Shown here: positions 54,831 to 63,561 of the stretch, piece by piece
Numbering within the stretch: position 1 is the stretch's first letter
Layout of the letters: every line of letters starts with the position of its first letter
From: Pseudoduganella violacea
Lineage (GTDB): Bacteria > Pseudomonadota > Gammaproteobacteria > Burkholderiales > Burkholderiaceae_D
Assembly (NCBI RefSeq): GCF_014191875.1
Contig: NZ_JACHXD010000004.1
Location: forward strand, 1 to 64,000
DNA: 64,000 nt
Direction of reading: 5' to 3'
Program-made: the position numbers and the translations under genes
The notes under the pieces: generated by a model
What the model was told of the DNA's origin: nothing
Database searches by the model: none
The model's input: only the letters and a program-made list of their open reading frames with translations

Positions 54831-55406
54831 ATGAAGTATTTGCAACCCATCCTTCTGCTTGCCCTGCCGTTGGCCGGCTGCGCCGTTTCGGGAGACACCG
54901 AGTGCCTGCAAGCACCGCAATTCGTCGAGCCGCAATCGGCCCAGTCGCCCAAGCTGGTCTTCAATGTGGACCTGCAGCGCGAACCGGGGCGTCCCTGCAT
55001 CTCCTATGTGCCTGAGCGCAGCAATACCACGCTGCTGATGTCGCGCCGCCTGTTGCAGCATCTGGTGCAGAACGGCGAGCAGGACGCGCTCAACGAGCGT
55101 ATGGGCTTGCGCGGCAATCTGCTGGAGCGCCGCGCCTTGGGCATCCTGAATTCCGCCTCGACCCAGCTCGATCACCATGGCTGCGAACGTATCAATGGCG
55201 GCATCCCGGCCGACTCCAACTACCTGCTGGCATCGATGCTGGCTTCGGGCCAGGTGGCCGCCGTGTACAACCAGACCGGCGAAAAAGTGTCGAAGCTCAC
55301 GGTGCGCTATGAAGCGCTGGCCGGCGCGCCGGGCCAGGTGGAATACGCCCTGCCGAAAGGCTACGAACAGTCGCATGTGCTGAGCATGCCGACCTGGGTG
55401 CGCTAA
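54831..55406 (+). CDS. Putative lipoprotein of unknown function
   Basis: 191 aa from the ATG at 54831 (AAAGG eight bases before). KYLQPILLLALPLAGC is a type II signal peptide with Cys17 as lipid anchor. The mature protein has Cys in TECLQAP, RPCISY and HHGCERI and no recognised domain. A start eight codons earlier is possible but weaker. Possibly anchored in the outer membrane; it stands alone after the S41 peptidase and converges on the next gene. Confidence 0.68.
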   Translation: MKYLQPILLLALPLAGCAVSGDTECLQAPQFVEPQSAQSPKLVFNVDLQREPGRPCISYVPERSNTTLLMSRRLLQHLVQNGEQDALNERMGLRGNLLERRALGILNSASTQLDHHGCERINGGIPADSNYLLASMLASGQVAAVYNQTGEKVSKLTVRYEALAGAPGQVEYALPKGYEQSHVLSMPTWVR

Positions 55407-55444
55407 GAGCGGCCTCCCAAACCAAGCAGCAAGGAGCGCAGCAA

Positions 55445-55463
55445 GGGCCGTCCGGCACGGCCC
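55445..55463. terminator. Hairpin in the convergent gap, possible terminator
   Basis: GGGCCGT (55445-55451) pairs with ACGGCCC (55457-55463) around CCGGC. It lies between the stops of convergent genes (55406 and 55497). No T-run follows, so function as a terminator is uncertain. Next to it GCCAACGTGGCCC is repeated in tandem (55465-55477 and 55479-55491). Confidence 0.35.
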
Positions 55464-55496
55464 AGCCAACGTGGCCCTGCCAACGTGGCCCGGCCC

Positions 55497-56636
55497 TTAC
55501 TGCGCTTTCCCGACCGCGCTCTTGGCGCTCACCTTCAGCGCTTTCAATTGCTGCCGCAGCGCTTCGCGGCGCGCCTCCGGCTTGCCGTTTTTAGTCAGCA
55601 TCAGGCGCAGGCTGATCCACGTTCCATCGCGCACGTAGTAAGCCACCATCGACGAACTGTTCGCACTGCGCTGGTCGAATAAGAGGGTTTTCCAGCCGCC
55701 GATATTTTCGATGCTCACCTCGCTCGGTTCCGGTTCGCCGCGCGCCCTGATATCGGCTTCAATATTGTCCCAAGCCCGGCCCACGCCATGGGAACCGTAA
55801 GCATTCTCAAAATTGCCGACCATGAGCAGGGCGCCATTCTGCGCGCTCAGGTAAAAGCCGCGCGCGGCGTCACCGGACTGTCTTTCGCGCACAGTCCAGT
55901 CCTGGCGCGGAACCGCAAGCGTGAGCGCGCTGGCGGGAATGCTCAGGTGGAGCATGCCGTCCACCGTGGCGACGCTGAGCTGTTCGGGCGCGGCCGGTAC
56001 CGCCGTCCGCTTGCCGCCTTTATGTTCCAAACCTATGCGGTCCAGCGCTGCAATGCTGGAAACCTGGCCGAACATCAGGTCATCCGGATCGTCGTTGCGC
56101 ACCCAACCCAGTTGCGCCTCGCCGATGGCGCGCTTACACATCTTGTAGACGCGGGTGGCCGCCGTCACGTCCAGCATCAATAGGCCTTCCTGGTAGTTGA
56201 GCAAGCGGGCCATCGATACCACCGACATATTCGTATCCGAGGCGCGCGAGGAAAAATAATAGAGGGAATTCCGCGAGCGCGTATTCAGGTCGCGCGTGGT
56301 CAGCACCACGAAAAATGTTTGCGCGGTGACGCCGGACAGGGTCTTCGCCAGCGGCATCACCTTCTCGACAAAATCCTCGGCCGCGTACTGGCCGCTATTC
56401 GGCAGCGGCGCCATGCCATCGAGCGGCAAGGCCGCCGAAGCCCTGACGGTCAAGCCGGTATCGCGCCCCAGCATGGCGGCCATATTCCCCGCCAGCAGCA
56501 GGGGGAAATTTTCAGTGGGGATGAGGTAGACCGCGACCGGCTCGGGCGCCGCGGGCGCGGCGCTGGCCGGCGCCTGGGCGCGGGCCAGGTTCAAGGACAG
56601 CAGACAGACGAGCAGCAGCAGGACGCGGCGCAGCAT
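55497..56636 (-). CDS. Exported protein resembling an archaemetzincin without its zinc site
   Basis: 379 aa from the ATG at 56636; signal peptide 1-20 (LLVCLLSLNLARA-QA). Residues ~34-205 follow the archaemetzincin (M54) pattern: VAVYLIPTENFP, LPNSGQYAAEDF, VVLTTRDL, YYFSSRASDTNMSVVSMARL, then a helix where HEIGH should be reads RAIGE (169-173), and DLMFGQVSSIAALDRIG where the CxM motif lies. Both zinc His and the catalytic Glu are lost, so it would be an inactive relative. Residues 206-379 are a separate beta-rich domain of unknown type. The resemblance is my reading and needs a profile search. Confidence 0.6.
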   Translation of the reverse strand: MLRRVLLLLVCLLSLNLARAQAPASAAPAAPEPVAVYLIPTENFPLLLAGNMAAMLGRDTGLTVRASAALPLDGMAPLPNSGQYAAEDFVEKVMPLAKTLSGVTAQTFFVVLTTRDLNTRSRNSLYYFSSRASDTNMSVVSMARLLNYQEGLLMLDVTAATRVYKMCKRAIGEAQLGWVRNDDPDDLMFGQVSSIAALDRIGLEHKGGKRTAVPAAPEQLSVATVDGMLHLSIPASALTLAVPRQDWTVRERQSGDAARGFYLSAQNGALLMVGNFENAYGSHGVGRAWDNIEADIRARGEPEPSEVSIENIGGWKTLLFDQRSANSSSMVAYYVRDGTWISLRLMLTKNGKPEARREALRQQLKALKVSAKSAVGKAQ

Positions 56637-56708
56637 AAAACTTCCCCGGAAGAGTGACTGAGAGTGCACCTATGCTGGCATGGAGTCATTGTATTTTCAA
56701 TAATTTTA

Positions 56709-57035
56709 TTATGCAGCGCCGCCCTGCTCCCCATGGATATGCACGGCCAGCCAGAGCGCGCCCTGCGACACGCTCAGCACCGTGTGCGGCGTGCGCGCCG
56801 GCAGGAAGAGATGGTCGCCCGCCGTCAGCGCCACATTCTCGCCCGCCACCAGCATCGACGCCTCGCCGCGCAGCAGCGCCACCCACTCGTCCTGCTCCTG
56901 CACATACTCGCCCGGCACGATGCGCGAAGAACTCAGGATGCGCTCGATCACCACGCCCCGATGCGACAGCAGCTGCTCGAACACCTCGCCGGTATCGGGC
57001 GGCTCGGCGTTCAGATACAGATTCCCGATTTTCAT
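56709..57035 (-). CDS. Small cupin-domain protein
   Basis: 108 aa from the ATG at 57035; a TTG at 57050 overlapping the higA stop is the alternative start. A single double-stranded beta-helix: VPGEYVQEQDEWVALLRGEA, AGENVALTAGDHLFLPARTP and HTVLSVSQGALWLAVHIHG. The usual first-motif His pair is replaced (QEQDEW), while Glu and a later His remain, as in the small cupins of the ectoine/phosphomannose-isomerase-like kind. It follows higA by 11 bases and may be cotranscribed. Ligand unknown. Confidence 0.75.
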   Translation of the reverse strand: MKIGNLYLNAEPPDTGEVFEQLLSHRGVVIERILSSSRIVPGEYVQEQDEWVALLRGEASMLVAGENVALTAGDHLFLPARTPHTVLSVSQGALWLAVHIHGEQGGAA

Positions 57036-57046
57036 ATCATGCGTGT

Positions 57047-57316
57047 TCAAGCCCGCGCTGCGGTATTCGAAGCGGCAACGCGCCGGTCATATTCGGCCTG
57101 AAGATTCAGCCAGAAAGCAGGACTGGTTTCAAAGTAGGCCCCTAAGGATTGCGCCAGATCCTCGCTTACCGACGCCTGCCCTTGGATAAACGCCTCAATC
57201 GTTGGCGCAGGAAGGCCAAGAGAATCGCCCAATTGCTGGGCACTCATAGCCAAAGGCCGCATAAATTCTTCGAACAGAATTTCACCGGGGTGAATTTCCT
57301 CCAGCGACTCGTCCAT
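57047..57316 (-). CDS. higA: HigA-family antitoxin (XRE HTH)
   Basis: 89 aa. IHPGEILFEEFMRPLAMSAQ is the HigA family opening; the helix-turn-helix is AQQLGDSLGLPAPTIEAFIQ, ending GAYFETSPAFWLNLQAEYD as in other HigA proteins. It neutralises the toxin encoded 9 bases upstream and represses the pair's promoter. Confidence 0.92.
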   Translation of the reverse strand: MDESLEEIHPGEILFEEFMRPLAMSAQQLGDSLGLPAPTIEAFIQGQASVSEDLAQSLGAYFETSPAFWLNLQAEYDRRVAASNTAARA

Positions 57317-57325
57317 TTTCTCCTC

Positions 57326-57604
57326 CTAGCGATAATCGACGACTTCAACCTCATACGCGCCATCGGCAAGCCAGCGGAAGCATATCCGCCAGCGCTCATT
57401 GATGCGAATGCTGTATTGTCCGACCCGGTTTCCGGACAAGGCTTTCAGATGATTGCCGGGAGGCGTGCTCAAATCTTTCAGATCGCTTGCGGCATGGAGC
57501 ACCATCAATTTGCGGCGCGCCACCCTTTCAATGGCGTCGAAGCGTGCCACCCTCGTCCCAGCAAACAGCTGCGCCGTATCTCTACTGGCAAAGCTAACTA
57601 TCAT
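57326..57604 (-). CDS. higB: HigB-family toxin (RelE/ParE superfamily)
   Basis: 92 aa from the ATG at 57604, which has AGGAG upstream; the longer start at 57649 is outside the usual size. IVSFASRDTAQLF is the normal start, KLMVLHAASDLKDLSTPPGN and QYSIRINERWRICFRW the ribonuclease-fold blocks. HigB cleaves mRNA at the ribosome. Toxin-first order (higB then higA) is the typical inverted TA arrangement. Confidence 0.92.
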   Translation of the reverse strand: MIVSFASRDTAQLFAGTRVARFDAIERVARRKLMVLHAASDLKDLSTPPGNHLKALSGNRVGQYSIRINERWRICFRWLADGAYEVEVVDYR

Positions 57605-57704
57605 GGCCAATTTACTCCTCGAATGGATTCGCTGCAAACGGGTTTTCAAGGAAGAGCCTGACGTAAACGCGGTGGCCGCAGCTTACGCCGAATTAAATGC
57701 GCAC

Positions 57705-57737
57705 AAAAAAACCGCCCGGCTTGCGCGCGGGCGGTTT
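57705..57737 (-). terminator. Rho-independent terminator of pnp
   Basis: On the minus strand AAACCGCCCG (57737-57728) pairs with CGGGCGGTTT (57718-57709) around a nine-base loop, followed by a run of T (57711-57705). It is about 38 bases after the pnp stop. Confidence 0.85.
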
Positions 57738-57774
57738 GGGCGGGACCGGGACGAAGCCCGGTGTACGCTAGCGA

Positions 57775-59895
57775 TTACTGCGCAGCGGCGGCAGCTTCTT
57801 CAGCGGCGGCTTTCATCGACAGTTTCAGGCGGCCGCGGTCGTCGGTTTCCAGAACCTTGACGCGCACTTGCTGGCCTTCTTTCAGATAGTCGGCCACGGC
57901 GTTCACACGCTCGTTGGCGATCTGCGAGATGTGCAGCAGGCCGTCTTTGCCTGGCATCACTTGAACGATGGCGCCGAAGTCCAGCAGTTTCAGCACGGTG
58001 CCGTCGTAGGTCTTGCCCACTTCCACGGAAGCGGTCAGCTCTTCGATGCGGCGCTTGGCTTCCTGGCCGGCGGCAGCGTCCACGGAGGCGATGGTGACCA
58101 CGCCTTCGTCGCTGATGTCGATCTGGGTGCCGGTTTCTTCGGTCAGCGCGCGGATCACGGCGCCGCCCTTGCCGATCACGTCACGGATCTTCTCTGGGTT
58201 GATCTTGATGGTGATCAGGCGTGGCGCGAAGTCGGACAGCTCGGTCTTCACGGTCGGCACGGCCTTCTGCATTTCGCCCAGGATGTGCTCACGGCCTTCT
58301 TTTGCCTGAGCCAGCGCGACCTGCATGATTTCCTTGGTGATGCCCTGGATCTTGATGTCCATCTGCAGCGCGGTGATGCCATTGGCGGTACCGGCTACTT
58401 TGAAGTCCATATCGCCCAGGTGGTCTTCGTCACCCAGAATGTCGGACAGCACGGCGAAGCGGCCGCCTTCCTTGATCAGGCCCATGGCGATGCCGGCCAC
58501 GTGGGCTTTCATCGGCACGCCGGCATCCATCAGCGCCAGGCAGCCGCCGCAGACGGAAGCCATGGAGGAGGAACCGTTCGATTCGGTGATCTCGGACACC
58601 AGGCGCACGGAGTAGCTGAACTCTTCCGGCGATGGCAGGGCCGCGATCAGCGCGCGCTTGGCCAGACGGCCGTGGCCCACTTCGCGGCGCTTCGGCGTGC
58701 CGACGCGGCCGGTTTCGCCGGTGGCGAACGGAGGCATGTTGTAGTGCAGCATGAAGTCATCGGTGTACTCGCCCATCAGCGCGTCGATCTTCTGGCTGTC
58801 GCGCGCGGTGCCCAGGGTCGCTACGACCAGCGCCTGGGTTTCGCCGCGGGTGAACAGGGCCGAACCGTGGGTGCGCGGCAGAACCGAGCTGCGGATCGAG
58901 ATTGGACGGACGGTGCGGGTGTCGCGGCCGTCGATGCGTGGCTCGCCTTCCAGGATCTGGGAACGCACCACTTTGGCTTCCATATCGAACAGGATGTTGC
59001 CCACTTCGACAGCGTCCGGCGCTTCGGTGCCGGCAGCGGCTGCTTCGGCCACCAGGTCAGCCTGCACTTCAGCCGACATGGCGCGCAGCTTGTCGGTACG
59101 GGCTTGCTTGTCCTTGGTCTGATAGGCTTCGCGGATCTTCGCTTCGGCGAAGTGGGTCACGCGGGCGATCAGGGCTTCGTTCTTGGCCGGAGCGGTCCAT
59201 ACCTGCTCAGGCTTGCCGCCGTCGCGCACCAGATCATGGATAGCGTCGATCACGACTTTCATTTGCTCGTGGCCATAGACCACGGCGCCCAGCATGATTT
59301 CTTCGGACAGCTGCTGCGCCTCCGATTCCACCATCAGCACGGCGCTTTCGGTGCCGGCCACCACCAGATCCATCTGCGAGGTTTTCAGCTGCGCGGTGGT
59401 CGGGTTCAGGATGTATTGGCCGTCAACGTAACCCACGCGGGCGGCGCCGATTGGACCGTTGAAAGGAACGCCAGCCACGCACAGGGCGGCCGAGGCGCCG
59501 ATCATCGAAGGGATGTCCGGATCGATTTCAGGATTGACCGACAGAACGTGCACGATGACCTGCACTTCGTTCATATAACCTTCCGGGAACAGCGGACGGA
59601 TAGGACGGTCGATCAGGCGGGATGTCAGTGTTTCTTTTTCCGAAGGACGACCTTCGCGCTTGAAGAAACCGCCGGGGATTTTGCCCGCGGCATAGGTTTT
59701 CTCCAGGTAATCGACGGTCAACGGGAAGAAGTCCTGGCCCGGTTTCGCGTCCTTGCGCGCCACCACGGTGGCCAGCACCACGGTGTCGTCCACCGACACC
59801 AGTACGGCGCCGGAGGCCTGACGAGCGATTTCGCCGGTTTCCAGGGTCACGGTGTGTTGGCCGTACTGGAAGGTTTTCGTAACTTTATTAAACAT
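57775..59895 (-). CDS. pnp: Polyribonucleotide nucleotidyltransferase
   Basis: 706 aa, full length. Two RNase PH domains form the phosphorolytic core of this 3'-5' exoribonuclease. The KH domain is [20 protein letters not shown] and the S1 domain has [17 protein letters not shown]. The C-terminal tail is Ala-rich and shorter than in E. coli (711). Follows rpsO as in most bacteria. Cytoplasmic RNA degradation. Confidence 0.98.
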   Translation of the reverse strand: MFNKVTKTFQYGQHTVTLETGEIARQASGAVLVSVDDTVVLATVVARKDAKPGQDFFPLTVDYLEKTYAAGKIPGGFFKREGRPSEKETLTSRLIDRPIRPLFPEGYMNEVQVIVHVLSVNPEIDPDIPSMIGASAALCVAGVPFNGPIGAARVGYVDGQYILNPTTAQLKTSQMDLVVAGTESAVLMVESEAQQLSEEIMLGAVVYGHEQMKVVIDAIHDLVRDGGKPEQVWTAPAKNEALIARVTHFAEAKIREAYQTKDKQARTDKLRAMSAEVQADLVAEAAAAGTEAPDAVEVGNILFDMEAKVVRSQILEGEPRIDGRDTRTVRPISIRSSVLPRTHGSALFTRGETQALVVATLGTARDSQKIDALMGEYTDDFMLHYNMPPFATGETGRVGTPKRREVGHGRLAKRALIAALPSPEEFSYSVRLVSEITESNGSSSMASVCGGCLALMDAGVPMKAHVAGIAMGLIKEGGRFAVLSDILGDEDHLGDMDFKVAGTANGITALQMDIKIQGITKEIMQVALAQAKEGREHILGEMQKAVPTVKTELSDFAPRLITIKINPEKIRDVIGKGGAVIRALTEETGTQIDISDEGVVTIASVDAAAGQEAKRRIEELTASVEVGKTYDGTVLKLLDFGAIVQVMPGKDGLLHISQIANERVNAVADYLKEGQQVRVKVLETDDRGRLKLSMKAAAEEAAAAAQ

Positions 59896-60056
59896 GGGTA
59901 ATCCCTTTCTATTTGCCGACAGATTTTCAGGAGCTGTCGTTCCACCTCACCACAGGCGCCGTCCATGTAGGGACGCCGCCTTTACTGCGATTACTGCTTT
60001 ACTGCACTTGCCAATCAAAAGTCCCGCTTAGCAATCTTTCAACACCTAGAAAGACA

Positions 60057-60090
60057 AAATGCCCGCGACAGCGAACTGGCGCAGGCATTT
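60057..60090 (-). terminator. Terminator/processing hairpin between rpsO and pnp
   Basis: On the minus strand AAATGCCTGCG pairs with CGCGGGCATTT (one T-G pair) around a 12-base loop, followed by TTGTCTTTC. It is 26 bases beyond the rpsO stop. As in E. coli it may be a partial terminator so that some transcripts continue into pnp. Confidence 0.65.
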
Positions 60091-60116
60091 CTCTTTTAAA
60101 CCGGGTGGCGCAAAAA

Positions 60117-60386
60117 TTACTTACGCAGACCGAGTTTAGCGATCAGATCGCGGTAACGGTTTGCGTCCTTACCTTTCAGGTAAGACAACAGGCTCTTACG
60201 ACGGTTCACCATCATGATCAGACCACGACGGGAGTGGTGATCCTTGCTGTGTGCTTTGAAGTGGCCGTTCAGCTCGTTGATACGAGCGGTCAGCAGCGCA
60301 ACTTGCACTTCTGGGGAGCCGGTGTCGTTCTGACCACGTGCGTTGTCCGCAATGATCGCGGCCTTGTTGATGTTTTCTACAGTCAT
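60117..60386 (-). CDS. rpsO: 30S ribosomal protein S15
   Basis: 89 aa, exactly the usual S15 size. [19 protein letters not shown] and [20 protein letters not shown] and [10 protein letters not shown] are the four-helix rRNA-binding motifs. A TATACT (-10-like, minus strand, 60483-60478) lies upstream but a matching -35 is not obvious. S15 organises the 30S central domain. Confidence 0.99.
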   Translation of the reverse strand: MTVENINKAAIIADNARGQNDTGSPEVQVALLTARINELNGHFKAHSKDHHSRRGLIMMVNRRKSLLSYLKGKDANRYRDLIAKLGLRK

Positions 60387-60536
60387 GATAAACCTTTCAC
60401 ATGCGATGCACGGAGTCTGAACCCTGCACATCGTGAACTTCGATTGATAAAAATCCAGCCTTTCAGCCAGACCCGCAAGTATAACCCGATTGCCGCCAGG
60501 ATGGCTACAATTAGCCGGGAAAGGAGGGCCAACGCC

Positions 60537-60863
60537 ATGAAAAACCGTCTCATTCTTATCATTTTTACAGCGATCCTCAGCGCCTGCGCCGGCCAAGGCG
60601 ACCCGCGCTGGGAGCGCGGCGCCAAATTCAGCGCCATCCAGCTCGGCCAGGCCAGCAAAACCAGCGTGCGCGAGCTGCTCGGCCAGCCCGACGAAACCAC
60701 CCATCTGAGTCTGCGCGATATGGATGTCTGGGGCTACCGCTACAAAGAGTCCGGCGTCTGGGACTCCATGATGCACATCCATTTTGACAAAAACGGCACC
60801 GTGCGCGAGCTCATGAGCGGCCCCGACCCCATGTACGACGAGCGGCGCGGCTTCTTCCATTGA
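60537..60863 (+). CDS. BamE/SmpA-like small lipoprotein
   Basis: 108 aa; AAGGAGG ten bases before the [19 protein letters not shown] is a type II signal peptide (lipid Cys17). [20 protein letters not shown] followed by [20 protein letters not shown] and a KNGTVRE hairpin is the SmpA/OmlA (BamE-like) fold: two helices packed on a three-strand sheet. True BamE belongs to the outer-membrane barrel-assembly machine, but genomes encode several such proteins and this one is not beside bam genes. Role inferred only. Confidence 0.78.
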   Translation: MKNRLILIIFTAILSACAGQGDPRWERGAKFSAIQLGQASKTSVRELLGQPDETTHLSLRDMDVWGYRYKESGVWDSMMHIHFDKNGTVRELMSGPDPMYDERRGFFH

Positions 60864-60869
60864 CAATTA

Positions 60870-60991
60870 TCAAACAATGTCCAACCCTGGTGTCAGGCAC
60901 CAAGGTCGGACATTTCTTGATAAATCTCAAAGAATGTCCTGCTCTGGTGCCTCGGCGGCCCCGCCTGACACCAGGGTGGGACATTGTTTGA
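60870..60991. repeat. Nested palindromic intergenic element
   Basis: The outer arms 60870-60898 and 60963-60991 are 29 bases each and complementary at 28 positions (left begins TCAAACAATGTCC, right ends GGACATTGTTTGA). The 64-base interior contains a second, imperfect pair of arms with GCACCA...GGACATT and AATGTCC...TGGTGC, so the core words GGACATT and CTGGTG each occur four times in alternating orientation. It fills the gap between convergent genes. A REP/BIME-like repeat or a bidirectional terminator is likely. Confidence 0.75.
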
Positions 60992-60997
60992 TGCAGA

Positions 60998-62548
60998 TCA
61001 AGGGGCGGGTTCGGTTTGGGGGTTGAGGCGTTCGATTTTGGAGTGGAGCTTGTTCAGGCCCGATAAGTAGGCTTTGGCGGAGGCGACCACGATGTCAGGG
61101 TCGGCGCCGACGCCGTTCACGATTCTTCCGCCATGCGATAAGCGCATCGTGACTTCGCCTTGCGATTGAGTGCCGGAGCTGATGGCGTTGATGCTGAACA
61201 GTACTAGCTCGGCGCCACTCCTGGCTTCGCTTTCGATGGCGTTGACCGTGGCATCGACCGGGCCGTCGCCGCTGCCTTCGCAGCTGTATTCCTTGCCGTC
61301 CATCGAGAACACGACTTTGGCCAGCGGCAGCTCTCCGGTTTCGGAGCGCTGCGCCAGCGAGACGAAGCGGTAGTATTCGCTTTCGTGGGCCTGCTCTTCG
61401 TCGGTAACGAGAGCCATGATGTCTTCGTCGAAGATTTCGGATTTGCGGTCGGCCAGCTCCTTGAAGCGGGCAAAGGCGGCATTCACTTCAGCCTCGGAGT
61501 CCAGTTCGATGCCAAGTTCCTGCAGGCGCTGCTTGAAGGCGTTGCGGCCGGAGAGCTTGCCGAGCACGATTTTGTTGGCGGTCCAGCCGACATCCTCGGC
61601 GCGCATGATTTCGTAGGTTTCGCGCGCCTTCAGGATGCCGTCCTGGTGGATGCCGGAGGCGTGGGCAAAGGCGTTCGCGCCCACCACGGCCTTGTTCGGC
61701 TGCACGGCAAAACCGGTGATCTGCGACACCATTTTCGACGCCGCCACGATCTGCGTGGTGTCGATGCCCAGCTCCAGATTGTAGTAGGCGTTGCGCGTGC
61801 GCAGCGCCATCACCACTTCTTCCAGCGCCGTATTGCCAGCCCTTTCGCCCAGGCCATTGATGGTGCATTCGATCTGGCGCGCGCCGCCGATCATCACGCC
61901 GGCCAAGGAGTTGGCGACGGCCAGTCCCAGGTCGTTATGGCAGTGCACCGACCAGATGGCCTTGTCTGAATTGGGAATGCGCTCGCGCAGGCGCTTGATG
62001 GTGGCGCCGAACAGCTCGGGCACGGCATAGCCCACCGTGTCGGGGAAGTTGATGGTGGTGGCGCCTTCGGCGATCACGCCTTCCAGCACGCGGCATAGGA
62101 AGTCTTCTTCCGAGCGGCTGCCGTCCTCGGGGCTGAATTCGATGTCGTCGGTGTGCTGGCGGGCGAAGCGCACAGCCAGCTTGGCCTGCTCAAGCACCTG
62201 CTCCGGCTCCATGCGCAGCTTCATCCGCATATGCAGCGGTGAGGTGGCGATGAAGGTGTGGATGCGTTTGCGCGCAGCGGGTTGCAGGGCTTCGGCGGCG
62301 CGCGCGATATCGCGGTCGTTGGCGCGTGATAAGGAACAGACGGTGGATTCGCGGATCGAGGAGGCAATGGCGCGGATCGATTCGAAGTCGCCTTGCGAGG
62401 CGGCGGCAAAGCCGGCTTCGATCACATCGACGCGCAGCTTTTCCAGCTGGCGCGCGATGCGCACCTTCTCTTCGCGCGTCATGGAGGCGCCCGGCGACTG
62501 TTCGCCGTCGCGCAGAGTGGTGTCAAAGATGATGAGGCGGTTACTCAT
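60998..62548 (-). CDS. leuA: 2-isopropylmalate synthase
   Basis: 516 aa. First committed step of leucine synthesis: acetyl-CoA plus 2-ketoisovalerate. [15 protein letters not shown] and [17 protein letters not shown] are the HMGL-like catalytic motifs, [14 protein letters not shown] follows. The C-terminal leucine-binding domain begins near residue ~390 ([20 protein letters not shown]). AAGGAG precedes the ATG. Follows pssA by 31 bases, the order usual in Burkholderiales. Confidence 0.98.
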   Translation of the reverse strand: MSNRLIIFDTTLRDGEQSPGASMTREEKVRIARQLEKLRVDVIEAGFAAASQGDFESIRAIASSIRESTVCSLSRANDRDIARAAEALQPAARKRIHTFIATSPLHMRMKLRMEPEQVLEQAKLAVRFARQHTDDIEFSPEDGSRSEEDFLCRVLEGVIAEGATTINFPDTVGYAVPELFGATIKRLRERIPNSDKAIWSVHCHNDLGLAVANSLAGVMIGGARQIECTINGLGERAGNTALEEVVMALRTRNAYYNLELGIDTTQIVAASKMVSQITGFAVQPNKAVVGANAFAHASGIHQDGILKARETYEIMRAEDVGWTANKIVLGKLSGRNAFKQRLQELGIELDSEAEVNAAFARFKELADRKSEIFDEDIMALVTDEEQAHESEYYRFVSLAQRSETGELPLAKVVFSMDGKEYSCEGSGDGPVDATVNAIESEARSGAELVLFSINAISSGTQSQGEVTMRLSHGGRIVNGVGADPDIVVASAKAYLSGLNKLHSKIERLNPQTEPAP

Positions 62549-62579
62549 GGCTGGCTCCTTGAATGACCGCCTGAATACG

Positions 62580-63443
62580 TCAGCGGCGTTCGCTCTGATC
62601 GACCGGTTCTTCTTCGGTCTGGACGATGCTCACCGGCTTGCCCTTGGCCAGCCGGATGAAATACACGATATAGCCGGAAATGCCGTAAGCGACAAAGATG
62701 GGGAACAGCACTTTCGGCGGATCGATCGACACCAGCGCGAAGCCGAGCGCAATCAGGAACACCGCGATGAAAGGCACGGATTTGCGGAAGTTCACATCCT
62801 TGAAGCTATAGAAAGGCACATTGGTGACCATGGTCAGACCAGCGAACAGCGCGATCACCCACGACACCCATGGCAGGCTGATGCCCGGCACTTCAAGATC
62901 GACCATCATCAGCACGAAGCCCGCCACCAGCGCGGCGGCGGCGGGACTGGGCAAGCCCTGGAAGAAACGCTTGTCGACCACTTCGATATTGGTATTGAAG
63001 CGCGCCAGGCGCAGCGCGGCGCCGGCACAATAGACGAAGGCGGCGATCCAGCCCAGCTTGCCGAGGCCGCGCAGCGACCATTCGTAAATCACCAGGGCCG
63101 GCGCGGCACCGAAGGAAACCATATCCGACAGGCTGTCGTATTGGGCGCCGAATTCGCTTTGGGTGTTGGTAAGGCGGGCGATGCGGCCATCCAGGCCGTC
63201 CAGCACCATGGCCACGAAGATGGCCCAGGCGGCATGTTCGAAACGCTGGTTCATGGCCATGACGATGGCGAAGAAACCGCAGAACAGCGCTCCCGTGGTG
63301 AAGGCATTGGGCAGCAGGTAAATGCCGCGTGGACGCGGCTTGCTGGCTGCGTCGGCACCCTGCTGGCGCATGAATTTGCTGAAGCGTGGCTTCTTGGGCG
63401 CCTTGCCGATCGGGTTAGGTCTGCGGCGTGGGAATTGAGGCAT
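62580..63443 (-). CDS. pssA: CDP-diacylglycerol-serine O-phosphatidyltransferase
   Basis: 287 aa, type II-like integral membrane enzyme with about eight TM. The CDP-alcohol phosphotransferase motif is complete: [10 protein letters not shown]...GAQYDSLSD. It makes phosphatidylserine, the precursor of phosphatidylethanolamine. N-terminal ~38 residues are basic and proline-rich. Cotranscribed with leuA; psd is commonly upstream in relatives but here a SIMPL gene is. Confidence 0.96.
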   Translation of the reverse strand: MPQFPRRRPNPIGKAPKKPRFSKFMRQQGADAASKPRPRGIYLLPNAFTTGALFCGFFAIVMAMNQRFEHAAWAIFVAMVLDGLDGRIARLTNTQSEFGAQYDSLSDMVSFGAAPALVIYEWSLRGLGKLGWIAAFVYCAGAALRLARFNTNIEVVDKRFFQGLPSPAAAALVAGFVLMMVDLEVPGISLPWVSWVIALFAGLTMVTNVPFYSFKDVNFRKSVPFIAVFLIALGFALVSIDPPKVLFPIFVAYGISGYIVYFIRLAKGKPVSIVQTEEEPVDQSERR

Positions 63444-63521
63444 AAAGTTCCATTCTCTTACTGCGTATTATTCTAGCCCGGCGGCGGGGATGGTCCCGCT
63501 GGCCGCCGGGTATATGCCCCT

Positions 63522-63527
63522 ATTATA
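63522..63527 (-). promoter_or_regulatory. -10 element of a candidate pssA-leuA promoter
   Basis: TATAAT on the minus strand (63527-63522), giving a start near 63515 and a leader of ~72 bases. The -35 is poor (TTCTCT-like). The leader contains a hairpin, CCCGGCGG (63477-63484) with CCGCCGGG (63503-63510), and an inner GGGA/TCCC pair. Confidence 0.4.
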
Positions 63528-63561
63528 GTGGCACATGCAGCCGAGAGAATGGCTCTTTGCT

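Noticed and set aside
57661..57690. CGTAA...TTACG inverted repeat near the higBA promoter side
   Set aside because: Arms do not align evenly inside the outer five bases; too weak to call an operator.
57868..59901. 677-codon frame opposite pnp
   Set aside because: Antisense to a universally conserved gene; composition is that of a shadow.
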